Shown here piece by piece: positions 1 to 7,778 of a stretch of DNA of 10,004 nt. Origin of the DNA: Verrucomicrobiota bacterium (lineage in GTDB: Bacteria; Verrucomicrobiota; Verrucomicrobiia; Opitutales; Oceanipulchritudinaceae); contig JAAAOD010000141.1 in NCBI GenBank assembly GCA_009908535.1, positions 1 to 10,004 of the forward strand. Reading direction: 5' to 3'. The notes under the pieces are model-generated. The model worked only from the letters and a program-made list of their open reading frames with translations, was not told where the DNA came from and ran no database searches. The translations under genes and the position numbers were made by a program. Position 1 is the stretch's first letter. Each line of letters starts with the position of its first letter.

Positions 1-46
1 CAAATCCTCCACCTTTCGTTTGCGCTGCTCACTCGCGGACACTTTT

Positions 47-135
47 GCTCGCCCACATAACAAGATCAGTTCCGGAAAGTATCGTGTTTTTCTTTTCCCA
101 CATTCACTATACTTAAGGACGTTAGGTGGGCGAGC
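47..135. repeat. Nested imperfect inverted repeat (about 89 bp hairpin)
   Basis: The outer arms at 47-61 and 121-135 are reverse complements at 14 of 15 positions; the core GCTCGCCCAC / GTGGGCGAGC is perfect. Inside, 77-86 (AAGTATCGTG) pairs with 105-114 (CACTATACTT) at 9 of 10 positions, and TCC at 71-73 can pair with GGA at 117-119. The loop is a T-rich stretch at about 87-104. It lies just past the 3' end of the minus-strand deacetylase gene, so it could be a transcript-end structure, a small MITE-like element or a repeated intergenic palindrome. No flanking target-site duplication is evident. The inverted repeat is directly visible; its role is unknown. Confidence 0.6.
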
Positions 136-159
136 ATCATCTGACTCTAATCCAACGAT

Positions 160-990
160 TTAGCCCCAAAAGTTAGTGCCATTCTCCTCTGACCCCTTAC
201 ACTTCCGTTGTGCCGCTTCAGGGTAAGTGGATAGACGAAGGTGCGGATGATGGAGAAAGGACTTGACCCATGCCGGATGAGTGAGAAGCCGGTATTCCTG
301 TTCCCGTTGGCGGGCGACGAGGTCGGAGGGTTCCTTCCCGACGACATGCAGGGACTCGCTGAGGGGATCCCGTCTATTCGGATGAAAGACCCAGACGGCG
401 TGGTCGATCGAACGGCTCCGCATTTGCGCGAGGACTTCGCCGGGTCCCGGCGCGGGATCCTCGCGGGAGGATAACTTCAAGGAGGGGAAGAGGTCGGCGT
501 CGTTCCAGACCAGGCCCTCCTCGCGGGCCAAAGACACGAGTCCTTCGCGTACGCCGGGTATCCACGCGAAGCCCATATGCGTGTCCATATATTCCACAGG
601 CACGCCGAGGGTTCGGAGGTGGCGGAGTTGGGCCTCCACTTCTTTGAGAATGGTCCGGGGCGAGGCCGTTTCCGCGGTGAGTTTCGGAAAAGGGAGGAAA
701 GTGCCGTCCGCCCGTGCCAGCCCCTCGGTTTTTCCTTGAGGGAGAAGGGGGCCCCATCGATGCGTTTCCCATTCGCTGTTGATGGTGGCATGAAGCCCGA
801 GAGAGGGACGCTGGGAGGCGGGCAGGTCGAGCAGAGCCTTTACGCCCTCCTTGAGGGCGGGGCCTGGTGCCATGAGGCCCACATTACGGATGAAGCCGCT
901 CCGCGCGGCTTCGAGAATGGCCTGGTTGGCGCCGTCGCTGGCCCCAAAATCATCGGCCCGGGTGAGGAGATAGCGCTCTATGGATGTCAT
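160..990 (-). CDS. YdjC/ChbG-family carbohydrate deacetylase
   Basis: This is a 276-residue protein of the YdjC/ChbG family, whose members remove acetyl groups from amino-sugar oligosaccharides (ChbG deacetylates chitobiose and chitotriose) using a metal held by Asp and His residues. The expected motifs are visible in order: RADDFG at residues 11-16 with the Asp pair D13-D14, GLHATI with H67, and DTHMG with D136 and H138; VFHPN lies further on. The length fits the family at about 250-300 residues. There is no signal peptide, so it should act in the cytoplasm on imported sugars. The start ATG at 990 overlaps the upstream sulfatase stop as ATGA, and no Shine-Dalgarno sequence is evident, which suggests translational coupling. 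The substrate cannot be told from sequence. The last 15 or so residues are polar and not family-like. Confidence 0.88.
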   Translation of the reverse strand: MTSIERYLLTRADDFGASDGANQAILEAARSGFIRNVGLMAPGPALKEGVKALLDLPASQRPSLGLHATINSEWETHRWGPLLPQGKTEGLARADGTFLPFPKLTAETASPRTILKEVEAQLRHLRTLGVPVEYMDTHMGFAWIPGVREGLVSLAREEGLVWNDADLFPSLKLSSREDPAPGPGEVLAQMRSRSIDHAVWVFHPNRRDPLSESLHVVGKEPSDLVARQREQEYRLLTHPAWVKSFLHHPHLRLSTYPEAAQRKCKGSEENGTNFWG

Positions 991-2392
991 CCGGCAGGTT
1001 GGTTGGGAGTGTCACCGAGTTCAACGGCCGTCCATCGGTTGGCGAGGGGGTCGTTCCGTTCCCGCATGGTGTGCAAGAGGGCCTTGCGGAGCCGTGCGAG
1101 GTCGGGAGCGGCGGCCTCCCGGCGCCCGGTGTGCTCGGGAGCGAGAAGGTTGTGCAGCTCGCCGGGATCCTCTTCGAGGTCATAGAATTCGTCGAGGTCG
1201 CCCACCGGGTGATAGACCAGCTTGTAGCGCCGATCGCGGATCATGCGCATGGAGTAGGCGCCGCTCTCGGTGCCGAAGTATTGGGCGAAGGCGTATTCCC
1301 GCGGCTGGAGGCCGGGATCGGTGGCCATGGGCAGAAGGCTTTCCCCGGCGAACGTATCCGGTTTTTCGATACCGGCCGCCTCGAGGATCGTCGCCGCGAT
1401 ATCGACGCTGCCCGAGACGAAGGCGTCGCGCCTTGCCCCCGCCGGAATCCGTCCCGGCCAGCGCAGGATCATGGGCACGCGGACGACGTCCTCGTACATG
1501 TTGAAATGCTTGTCCATCTGCCCGTGCCTCCGCAAAAGTCTCCGTGATCGGAAGAATAGAGAACAAGGGTGTCTTCGGCGAGGCCGAGTTCGTCGAGTTT
1601 TGCGAGGACGCGCCCGATGTGGTGGTCCATTTCACTGATGATGGCGTAGTAAAGACGGACTACGGGCAGCCATTGCTCCCATGTCCAGTCCTCGACGTTC
1701 CAGATGCGTACTTGTCGTTTCTGCATGGCGGGCTTGCCCGCGAGCGTGTCCGGGAAGCTGGTCCATGGGGGGATGGGGGCGGCGGCGAATCGTTCCGCGA
1801 AGGCTGGCGTGGGTTGACACGGGAGATGCGGTTCGGGCGGATCCCAGCGGATGAAGAAGGTGTCGTTGCGGCGTTCCTCCAGCTGCCGGATGACCTGGTC
1901 GGCCTGCCATGCAAGGGCCGACTTTTCGGGCGGGCAACCGTCGTCCACGTTGCCGAAGAGGCCTCCGTCCCGGCGGCGGGGCGGGAGCTTCTGCTGTTCG
2001 CGCCAGGCGGCATAGGTTCCCGGACCGATCCATTCCTCGACCCCTTGGGACGGGCCCGGCGGTTCCTCCGTTTCCCCGTGGAATTTGCCGGTCCAGGCGA
2101 CCCGGTGGCCCGCGTCCGCCAGAAGCCGGGTGAGGACCGGAAGATCGGGCCGGGCGGCCCGGTTCAGCTCCGAGGTGGGAATACAGTACGATCCGTGCCG
2201 CGTCGGCCACGCCCCCGTCATCAGGGAGGCCCGGGCCGGGGTGCAGATCGGGATCGTGCTGAAGGCCAGGCCGAAGGTGGTTCCTTCCGTCGCGAGCCGG
2301 TCGAGATGCGGCGTTTCCACGTCCCCGCGCAGGCCGTTCGCTCCCACGCAGTCGAAGCGGTGCTGGTCACTGTGGATCAGGAGAATCTTCAT
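987..2392 (-). pseudogene. Type I sulfatase (formylglycine-dependent), split by a one-base frameshift
   Basis: The N-terminal part (2392 to about 1527) starts MKILLIHSDQH with metal-binding D9-Q10. It carries the sulfatase signature CTPARASLMTG, with C50 as the residue to be oxidised to formylglycine (C-x-P-x-R), and the YSSDHGD metal motif at about D282-H283. At about 1527 the frame breaks. The next frame continues as G-H-G-Q-M-D-K-H and runs through MYEDVVRVPMILRWPG and the usual C-terminal RRYKLVYHP...EFYDLEEDP stretch to a stop at 987. One extra base (GGC-CAC instead of GGC-AC) would restore a full protein of about 468 residues, normal for the family. There is no signal peptide, so it would be cytoplasmic. 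It should hydrolyse sulfate esters, probably on sugars, and needs a formylglycine-generating enzyme that is not in this window. Its stop overlaps the downstream deacetylase start. Recent mutation and sequencing error are both possible. Confidence 0.85.
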
Positions 2393-2571
2393 AGAAGAGG
2401 TTCGGGGTCAGGACGCTCTGCGAGTCAGCGATTGAACCCATGAGTTGGCAAAGGGAAAGATTGTTTTTCCCCGGTCCCGCCAAGGCCATAACCGGGTGCG
2501 GTCATACCGTTGAAATGAGGCGGCCCTCTCCGCGGAATCCTCCGGAACAGGGTTCCGGGCGGGCAAAAATT

Positions 2572-2596
2572 GGGACTGTGTCTCATTATCATATTG
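2572..2596 (+). promoter_or_regulatory. Possible Fur box upstream of the siderophore receptor
   Basis: Counted by hand, 2572-2590 matches the 19-bp Fur consensus GATAATGATAATCATTATC at 12 positions, including the complete right half TCATTATC. An overlapping site shifted by 6 bp (2578-2596) matches at 10. Overlapping hexamer arrays are typical of Fur operators, and the two downstream genes are of iron-uptake type. A TTGACA at 2594-2599 overlaps the end, but I see no good -10 partner for it. The match is moderate, so this stays a candidate. Confidence 0.4.
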
Positions 2597-2631
2597 ACAG
2601 GGCGTGTCCCGGGTTTCCTGCTTCGGCGGTG

Positions 2632-4836
2632 ATGAAACGAAAAGAGCGAGCGAAGGGAAGCAAGGGGAGCCGCGGAGCGGTCCGGGGCTTTTTGGGGACG
2701 GGAAAGCTGCTGGCGACGAGCGGGCTTCTGTGGGCGTGGGGGTCGCTGCCGGGCGCGGCGGAGGAGGTCTTCGAGCTGGCCCCATATGAAGTGGCGGAGG
2801 GAGCGGCGGCGAGGCAGCTGAGCAATCCCCGACTGGGCGCGCGGCTGGAAGCGTTGCCGCAAGGGGCGACGGTGTTGACGGAGGAAGTGCTGTCGCAACG
2901 ATCGGTGACCGATCTGGATGAGGCGGTCCTGTTGTCGGCGAGCGCGCAACCTGGGGACAATTACCTTGCTCCTTATCGGCTGCGGGGATTTGCGGCCTCG
3001 CTTTCGACGAACGGGGTGACGCAGGGGGAGTACGCGAACAACACATTTTTCAATGAAGCGGTGACGGTGGAGCGGCTGGAAATTCTGAAGGGGCCGGCTT
3101 CCATCCAATACGGGGATGTAGAGCCGGGCGGGGTGGTCAACCGGGTGACGAAGAAGCCGGAAGGCTCTTTCGGGGCGGAAGGGGGCGTCCGCTTCGGCTT
3201 GGGTCGTCATGGACAGGAGCTGACGGAAGCGAGTTTCGACGTGACGGGTTCTCTGCTGGAGGAGCGGGAGGTGAATGGGCGGGTGATCGCGATGCGGCGC
3301 GAGCGGGAAAGCTTCCGGGATTTCATCGATTATGAAGAGACGCTGATGGCGCCTTCCCTGTCGATCCGGCCCTTTGCCCGGACGACAGTGCTTCTGGAAG
3401 CGCAGTGGGAAGAGGAGGAGAGCTTTCTTGATCGGGGCCTGCCGACGGTGGGCGCGGTGGGGGAGGGCAGTGAGCTGACCGCGGACGGTCGCCTTGACCT
3501 GCCTCCGCGAAGAAACCTGCAGTCACCGGAAAACCGCTACAAGAACGAGAATATCTCCCTGCGGCTGAACGTGGAGCAGATCGTCACGGAGGACATCCGC
3601 GTCAACCTGCAGCTTTTCGGTGAGTATTTTGAAGAGACCCGCGATTCCACGGACTTTTTCGCCCGTTCGACCTTCGCGTCGCTGCTGGGTCCTCTTCCGC
3701 CGAACACGGTGGGCCGGTTCACCAGTGACCAGTTTTCGGAAAATCATCTTTTCGGTCTGCAGGCGGATGCGGCGGGCACGTTGCGCGCCGGGGACTGGGA
3801 AAACCGCTGGCGCCTTGGCGTGGATCTTCGCCGGGAGGACGAACTGCGCGACAGCGTCGTCGGCCTGGCTTCCCCCATCAATGTTTTCAATCCCGTTTAT
3901 GGGCTTGCGCCACCGGCTCCGCTGCAGCTGCCCGACGACCGTGACCGCGACATCGAAACGCGGGGCGCCTTTTTCCAGAACCGGTGGGTGAGCCCGAACG
4001 AGCGCGTACTGCTGCTCGCGGCCCTGCGTTACGATGATTTCGAGGTGGAGACGCGGACCCCGGATAGCCGTTTCGCCTTCGGGGAGGCAGCCGTCACGCC
4101 GCAGGCAGGATTTGTCGTGAAAGCGACGTCCGACTTATCCTTCTATGGCAGTTACGTCGAGTCTTTCAAGGCACCGGATCCCGCCGGGGGCACGCTCAGC
4201 AGCGGAGAACCCCCGGATCCGGAAACCGCCTCGCAGGTCGAAGGCGGGGTCCGCTGGGCGCTGGCCCCCCGTCTCCTGGCAACCGCTTCCGCGTACCAGA
4301 TCGTTAAGAAAAACGTGGTTTTCACGACCAACGACGTGCCCCCGCAAAGCGTACAGATCGGGGAGCAGCGAAGCGCGGGGATGGAAGTGGAAATCATGGG
4401 GCAACTGACCTCCCAATGGCGCATCCTCGCCAGCGGAAGCTACAACGAAACGGAGGTGGAAGACGGCTTTTTCTCCAACCCGGCTACCGGAGAGAATGAA
4501 AATGTGGCGGGGAATCCGCTGCCGAACACACCGGAGTGGGCGGCCGGGGTGCACACCGATTATGAGATCCCGGAAGGATCCCTTCTGGAGGGATGGTCGG
4601 GGGGCCTTTCCCTCCTTTACCGCGGTCGGCGGTCGGGCGACCTGAACGGGACCTTTTCCATGGATGCCTACACGCGCGTGGACGCCCACATCGCTTATGA
4701 AAAGGAAGGTTGGCGGATGCGCTTCGCGGTCCGGAATCTCTTCGACACCCGGTACGACCTCCTTGCCAATCAACCGGTCTCGGTCCTCCCGGGCGCACCC
4801 GTCAACGGAATGGTTGAAATCGGTTATCGGTTCTGA
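2632..4836 (+). CDS. TonB-dependent siderophore-type outer-membrane receptor
   Basis: This is a 734-residue receptor that would import a ferric siderophore across the outer membrane using TonB/ExbBD energy. The start at 2632 is preferred over the in-frame ATG at 2440 because it gives a signal peptide: Lys/Arg-rich n-region, hydrophobic LLATSGLLWAWGSLPGAA, cleavage probably near residues 41-43. The mature end has a VFELAPYEV stretch, a possible TonB-box region. The plug domain follows (about 60-200) with the family hallmark VERLEILKGPASIQYG and EPGGVVNRVTKKP. The rest is a 22-strand-type barrel ending in MVEIGYRF with the terminal Phe used for outer-membrane insertion. Length is normal for siderophore receptors. 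Its stop overlaps the next gene's start by one base. The ligand is unknown; a carbohydrate ligand is possible, but the plug motif and the PepSY partner favour iron. G-ending codons dominate the first third and C-ending codons rise later. Confidence 0.9.
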   Translation: MKRKERAKGSKGSRGAVRGFLGTGKLLATSGLLWAWGSLPGAAEEVFELAPYEVAEGAAARQLSNPRLGARLEALPQGATVLTEEVLSQRSVTDLDEAVLLSASAQPGDNYLAPYRLRGFAASLSTNGVTQGEYANNTFFNEAVTVERLEILKGPASIQYGDVEPGGVVNRVTKKPEGSFGAEGGVRFGLGRHGQELTEASFDVTGSLLEEREVNGRVIAMRRERESFRDFIDYEETLMAPSLSIRPFARTTVLLEAQWEEEESFLDRGLPTVGAVGEGSELTADGRLDLPPRRNLQSPENRYKNENISLRLNVEQIVTEDIRVNLQLFGEYFEETRDSTDFFARSTFASLLGPLPPNTVGRFTSDQFSENHLFGLQADAAGTLRAGDWENRWRLGVDLRREDELRDSVVGLASPINVFNPVYGLAPPAPLQLPDDRDRDIETRGAFFQNRWVSPNERVLLLAALRYDDFEVETRTPDSRFAFGEAAVTPQAGFVVKATSDLSFYGSYVESFKAPDPAGGTLSSGEPPDPETASQVEGGVRWALAPRLLATASAYQIVKKNVVFTTNDVPPQSVQIGEQRSAGMEVEIMGQLTSQWRILASGSYNETEVEDGFFSNPATGENENVAGNPLPNTPEWAAGVHTDYEIPEGSLLEGWSGGLSLLYRGRRSGDLNGTFSMDAYTRVDAHIAYEKEGWRMRFAVRNLFDTRYDLLANQPVSVLPGAPVNGMVEIGYRF

Positions 4837-6152
4837 TGACAGCGGAAAGGAAGGAAGCTCCGGCCGGCGAAAAGGGGCTGTCGGCGCGCTTGCGCAGGCT
4901 CCACCGCTGGCTCTGGTGGTGGCATTTCTGGCCGGGCATCCTGCTGGCCCCGGTCATTGTCCTCGCTTCCGTGACGGGGGCTTTGTATGTGTGGAAAGGG
5001 GAGGCCGAAGGATGGTTGTACCGCCATGAAATGAGGGTGGCTCCCGGAGCGGAGCGGGTTTCTTTGGATCGCATGGCGGCCTCGGTGAGGGAGGCGGTTC
5101 CCGGAGACCTCTTCAGTATCGAATGGTCGGGAGAAGAAACACAGCCCGCCAAAGCCTATGTACAGGAAGCGGGGTCGGGCCGAACCGTACTCGTCTGGAT
5201 TCAGCCTTTCACGGGCGAGGTCGCCGGATGGCGTTACCGGGATGAAATGCTGTTTTCCCAAATCCGCGACCTGCACCGGTTTCTCTGGAGTGGCCGCTTG
5301 CTGGGCAATGTCCTTCCCGGGCGACTTCTTGTGGAAGCGGCCACCAGTTGGACCATTCTCTTGACGCTCAGCGGCGTCCTCCTCTGGTGGAACGGATCCC
5401 GGGCCCGTCCCCGGCAATGGAAACTGGTGCAGCGTGCCCGGCCCTACATTCTGTGGCGGAACTGGCACAGTGTCCCCGCCGTCTGGCTGAGCGTCCCTCT
5501 GGTCCTTATTCTCGTGACCGGTCTGGCCTTTTCCAAGGGAGCGGGCTCGCTGTGGACGGGAGCCGGCGCCTTGTCGGGGACTTTTCCAGAGGCTTATGTG
5601 GACCATCCGACGGTCTCTCCGGAGACCCGCTGGCTGCCCTACGAAACCCTGTTGCGGAAGGCCTCGAAGGCATCCGATCCGCAGGCTTTTTCCCTGATCC
5701 TTTATGGCGAATCCGAGCGCGTACCGCTGGTCCTCCGGGGGAATTACGAAAACCGTCCATGGGAACTGCGGGCGCGCTGGCTGCGTCCGGACACGGGGGA
5801 AATGCTGAGCGAGACTTCATGGGCGGCCATGCATCCGTATGCCAAAGGGTACATCGCCTCGTATTCCGTCCATGTCGGCTGGATCGGCGGTTTCTGGACA
5901 AAGCTGCTCGCCACCTTTCTTTGCCTGCTGCTCGTTTTCCTCGTCATCAGCGGCCTCGCCATGTGGTGGATCCGGCGCCCCTCCGGAAAGTCCGGCTTCC
6001 CGAAAAAGACCCGGATCGCCCTGCCATGGTGGCTCTTGACGGGGAACGCCGCGATGGGGCTTCTGCTGCCGACCGTCGGGCTGAGCCTCCTGGTTGTATT
6101 TCTCGGCGGCCTTTGTCTGCCTGCCCGGAAACCTCCGGCGGGTGCCCCGTAA
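4836..6152 (+). CDS. PepSY-associated transmembrane protein (ferric-siderophore reductase-like, PiuB/FoxB type)
   Basis: This is a 438-residue inner-membrane protein of the PepSY-associated TM family (COG3182, PiuB-like). Members such as FoxB are heme-containing and reduce ferric siderophores on the periplasmic side so that iron is released. Hydrophobic segments lie at about residues 30-53, 171-186, 216-233, 356-378 and 409-428, with large periplasmic loops after the first and third. Histidines that could hold heme sit beside these segments: H23 and H30 (LHRWLWWWH), H147 (DLHRFLW), H211 (NWHSVP) and H346 (SVHVGW). The DLHRFLWSGRLLGN and WHSVPAVWLSVPLVLILVTG stretches are typical of the family. 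The ATG overlaps the receptor stop as TGATG, so the two are co-translated. Assignment to the family is firm; reductase activity and heme number are inferred. Confidence 0.88.
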   Translation: MTAERKEAPAGEKGLSARLRRLHRWLWWWHFWPGILLAPVIVLASVTGALYVWKGEAEGWLYRHEMRVAPGAERVSLDRMAASVREAVPGDLFSIEWSGEETQPAKAYVQEAGSGRTVLVWIQPFTGEVAGWRYRDEMLFSQIRDLHRFLWSGRLLGNVLPGRLLVEAATSWTILLTLSGVLLWWNGSRARPRQWKLVQRARPYILWRNWHSVPAVWLSVPLVLILVTGLAFSKGAGSLWTGAGALSGTFPEAYVDHPTVSPETRWLPYETLLRKASKASDPQAFSLILYGESERVPLVLRGNYENRPWELRARWLRPDTGEMLSETSWAAMHPYAKGYIASYSVHVGWIGGFWTKLLATFLCLLLVFLVISGLAMWWIRRPSGKSGFPKKTRIALPWWLLTGNAAMGLLLPTVGLSLLVVFLGGLCLPARKPPAGAP

Positions 6153-6337
6153 GGCTTGGTTCACGCGAAAAATGCGCACCAGGGATGAAACAGGCATGCT
6201 TAACACGCAAGTTGTTGTCAGGGGGAGGCTAAACTTGGTCCTTCCCTGTGCCCTGCGTCCGCCAGGATCCAATCGGCAAAAGCATTCCCATCCCGTTCAG
6301 GAAAAACGCGCGAATCCGGTGAATCTGCGGCAGGCAT

Positions 6338-6373
6338 AAAAAAACGCCCCTTTACCGGAACCCCGAGGAAAGG
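6338..6373 (-). terminator. Possible intrinsic terminator for the minus-strand unit
   Basis: Read on the minus strand, CCTTTCC (6373-6367) can pair with GG-T-AAAGG (6356-6349), one base bulged. GGGC/G bases follow, then seven T residues (6344-6338). The stem is short and is separated from the T-run by about four bases, so it is a weak candidate. It would end transcripts coming from the AraC-type regulator and the PEP-CTERM frame. Confidence 0.3.
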
Positions 6374-6476
6374 ATGACGCGGAATTTTGCATGCATCCTC
6401 CGATGGTGAAACACAGATTACCTGAAAATAAGAGGGGAAAAGCCCAGCATGATTAGCGGAGACATTGGTTGTCCGA

Positions 6477-6494
6477 CCCAATTTCCCAATTGGG
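6477..6494. repeat. Small perfect hairpin (7-bp stem, 4-base loop)
   Basis: CCCAATT at 6477-6483 and AATTGGG at 6488-6494 are exact reverse complements around a TCCC loop. It lies about 32 bases past the stop of the minus-strand PEP-CTERM frame. No T-run follows on either strand, so it is not a standard intrinsic terminator; it may stabilise a transcript end or have no role. Confidence 0.35.
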
Positions 6495-6525
6495 CCGCAC
6501 ATTCAGTCTGAAGTTCACCTCCGCG

Positions 6526-6777
6526 TCAGCTTCGCTCACGACGTCGCCGCGCAGCGACTGCGAGCGCACCCATACCCACCACGATCGCGGCAAGGGAGGG
6601 CTCCGGAATCACCGCCTCCGCCAGCATGGTGTCATCCGACCAGTCCACGCCCAGTTCGCTGTCCACGGCGAATTCACTTTCCCAATCGGTCATGGGGAGG
6701 GCGCCCGGCTCATCGCCGACGCCGAGGACGCCGGCGGGCGCGGAAATATCGCTGATGTAAATCATTCCATTGGCCAC
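6526..6777 (-). CDS. PEP-CTERM sorting-domain protein, short or a C-terminal remnant
   Basis: The last 28 or so residues form a textbook PEP-CTERM tail: VIPEPS, then the hydrophobic helix LAAIVVGMGALAVA, then ARRRRERS. Such tails target secreted proteins to the exosortase system, where they are cut and linked to the cell surface or matrix. The part before it (about 55 residues) is acidic and matches no domain I know. The only starts available are GTG at 6777 and ATG at 6765. Neither has a Shine-Dalgarno sequence, and no signal peptide follows, although sorting requires export. The frame stays open without a stop for at least another 100 bases upstream, into the 3' end of the regulator gene, but with no further start codon. 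It therefore looks like the tail of a longer gene that lost its front, not an intact gene. The C-terminal motif is certain in character; gene integrity is doubtful. Confidence 0.55.
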   Translation of the reverse strand: MANGMIYISDISAPAGVLGVGDEPGALPMTDWESEFAVDSELGVDWSDDTMLAEAVIPEPSLAAIVVGMGALAVAARRRRERS

Positions 6778-6865
6778 CGCCTGCGCGGAGGCGGCGTTTT
6801 CCAGCCAGGTCCGGGTTGGATGGAGAAAGCTTTTTCCGCGGTAGAGGGAACGACAGGGAAGGGAT

Positions 6866-7762
6866 TTATCTGCGAAGCGAGGATTTCTTCCGTCCGGCGG
6901 AGGGCGGGTGGCCGAAGTGCCGTTTGTAGGCGCGGGAAAAGTAATAGACGGAGGAATAGCCGAGGAGGCCGGCGGTTTCGGAGACGCTCCTGCCTTCGCG
7001 GTTGAGGAGGTCGCGGGCGCGGTTCAGTTTGATGCGGTTCTCGTATTCGCGCGGCGGGAAGCCGGTCTGTCTTTTGAAGGCGAACCGGAACTTGGAATAG
7101 CTGATCCCGAGGTCGCGGGCCAGCTTCTCGAGATCGGCGCGTCGGTCGAGCTGTTCCAGCATCATGGCCTTGGCAAGAATCACAAATTGTTCCTCCGAAG
7201 GGGGATCCGCGCTTGACGGGGGCGGGCCCGAGCGGAGGAGGGCGAGAGCGAGGGGAACCTGGCTGGCGAGGATCTGTTCCTTGCCGAGGAAGAGCGGGCG
7301 GCGCAACCATTCGAGGATGTGCTCGAAATGCCCGACGAGGACGTCCGGCTGGGCGACGGACAGGACGGGGACACGTGGCGAGAAGAAGCCGCCCATGATG
7401 CGCGTGGCCTCACGCCCGCTGAAGCCGATCCAGTATTCGGTCCAGCCGGTCGACGCATTCGGCCGGTAGCGGTGCCATTCATTCGGGAAGAGTACGAGAA
7501 CGGACCCTTCGTGGACGGGTTGCCGTGGGACCGACTGCGAGTCAAAGACACCGCTTCCGGAAGCGATGAAGACGAGCTGGAATTCGTCGAGGATGCGCCG
7601 GCCGTCGCGGTCGAAAAGATACCCCATGGGGTGTCCCGTGCTGGGGTAGGCTGCCCCGGGGGCGATCTTCTGGCGGCCGGCGTCGATCAGTCGCCAGCCC
7701 CATTCGCGCGCCTGTTGGTCGGTCGGCAGATAGCGCCGGAAATTTTCGCTGGATAAGGGCAT
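6866..7762 (-). CDS. AraC-family transcriptional regulator (probable rhamnose-locus regulator)
   Basis: This is a 298-residue regulator of the AraC/XylS family. The N-terminal half (about 25-165) resembles the AraC-type cupin ligand-binding domain, with the characteristic GSVLVLFPNEWHRYRP stretch. The C-terminal 95 or so residues hold two helix-turn-helix units. The first is LEKLARDLGISYSKFRFAFKR (about 208-228). The second is VSETAGLLGYSSVYYFSRAYKRHFG (about 257-281), which carries the family signature. The gene starts at ATG 7762 and is transcribed away from the rhamnose isomerase gene, 107 bases apart. This arrangement is typical of a sugar-responsive activator of the neighbouring operon, so L-rhamnose or an oligosaccharide containing it is the likely ligand. 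That role is inferred from position. The C-terminus is rich in Lys, Arg and Ser. Confidence 0.9.
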   Translation of the reverse strand: MPLSSENFRRYLPTDQQAREWGWRLIDAGRQKIAPGAAYPSTGHPMGYLFDRDGRRILDEFQLVFIASGSGVFDSQSVPRQPVHEGSVLVLFPNEWHRYRPNASTGWTEYWIGFSGREATRIMGGFFSPRVPVLSVAQPDVLVGHFEHILEWLRRPLFLGKEQILASQVPLALALLRSGPPPSSADPPSEEQFVILAKAMMLEQLDRRADLEKLARDLGISYSKFRFAFKRQTGFPPREYENRIKLNRARDLLNREGRSVSETAGLLGYSSVYYFSRAYKRHFGHPPSAGRKKSSLRR

Positions 7763-7778
7763 CCCAAGCTCGGCGATA

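Larger units (their letters stand above)
6153..6525. other. Non-coding stretch between convergent transcription units
   Basis: These 373 bases lie between the end of the plus-strand PepSY gene and the end of the minus-strand PEP-CTERM frame. The few open frames here have no recognisable protein character. The stretch is richer in A and T than its surroundings. It holds a possible minus-strand terminator (6338-6373) and a small hairpin (6477-6494). I found no clear terminator for the plus-strand iron operon, and no RNA gene. Confidence 0.6.

Noticed and set aside
1544..2443. Plus-strand open frame of about 299 codons opposite the sulfatase
   Set aside because: It lies antisense to clear sulfatase sequence, has no protein-like motifs, and is expected in GC-rich DNA.
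2440..2631. Upstream in-frame ATG extending the receptor by 64 residues
   Set aside because: The extension is not protein-like, would bury the signal peptide, and would place the Fur-like site inside the gene.
6762..7310. Minus-strand frame of 182 codons overlapping the AraC-type gene
   Set aside because: It is Pro/Arg-rich shadow sequence in a different frame from the clear helix-turn-helix domain.
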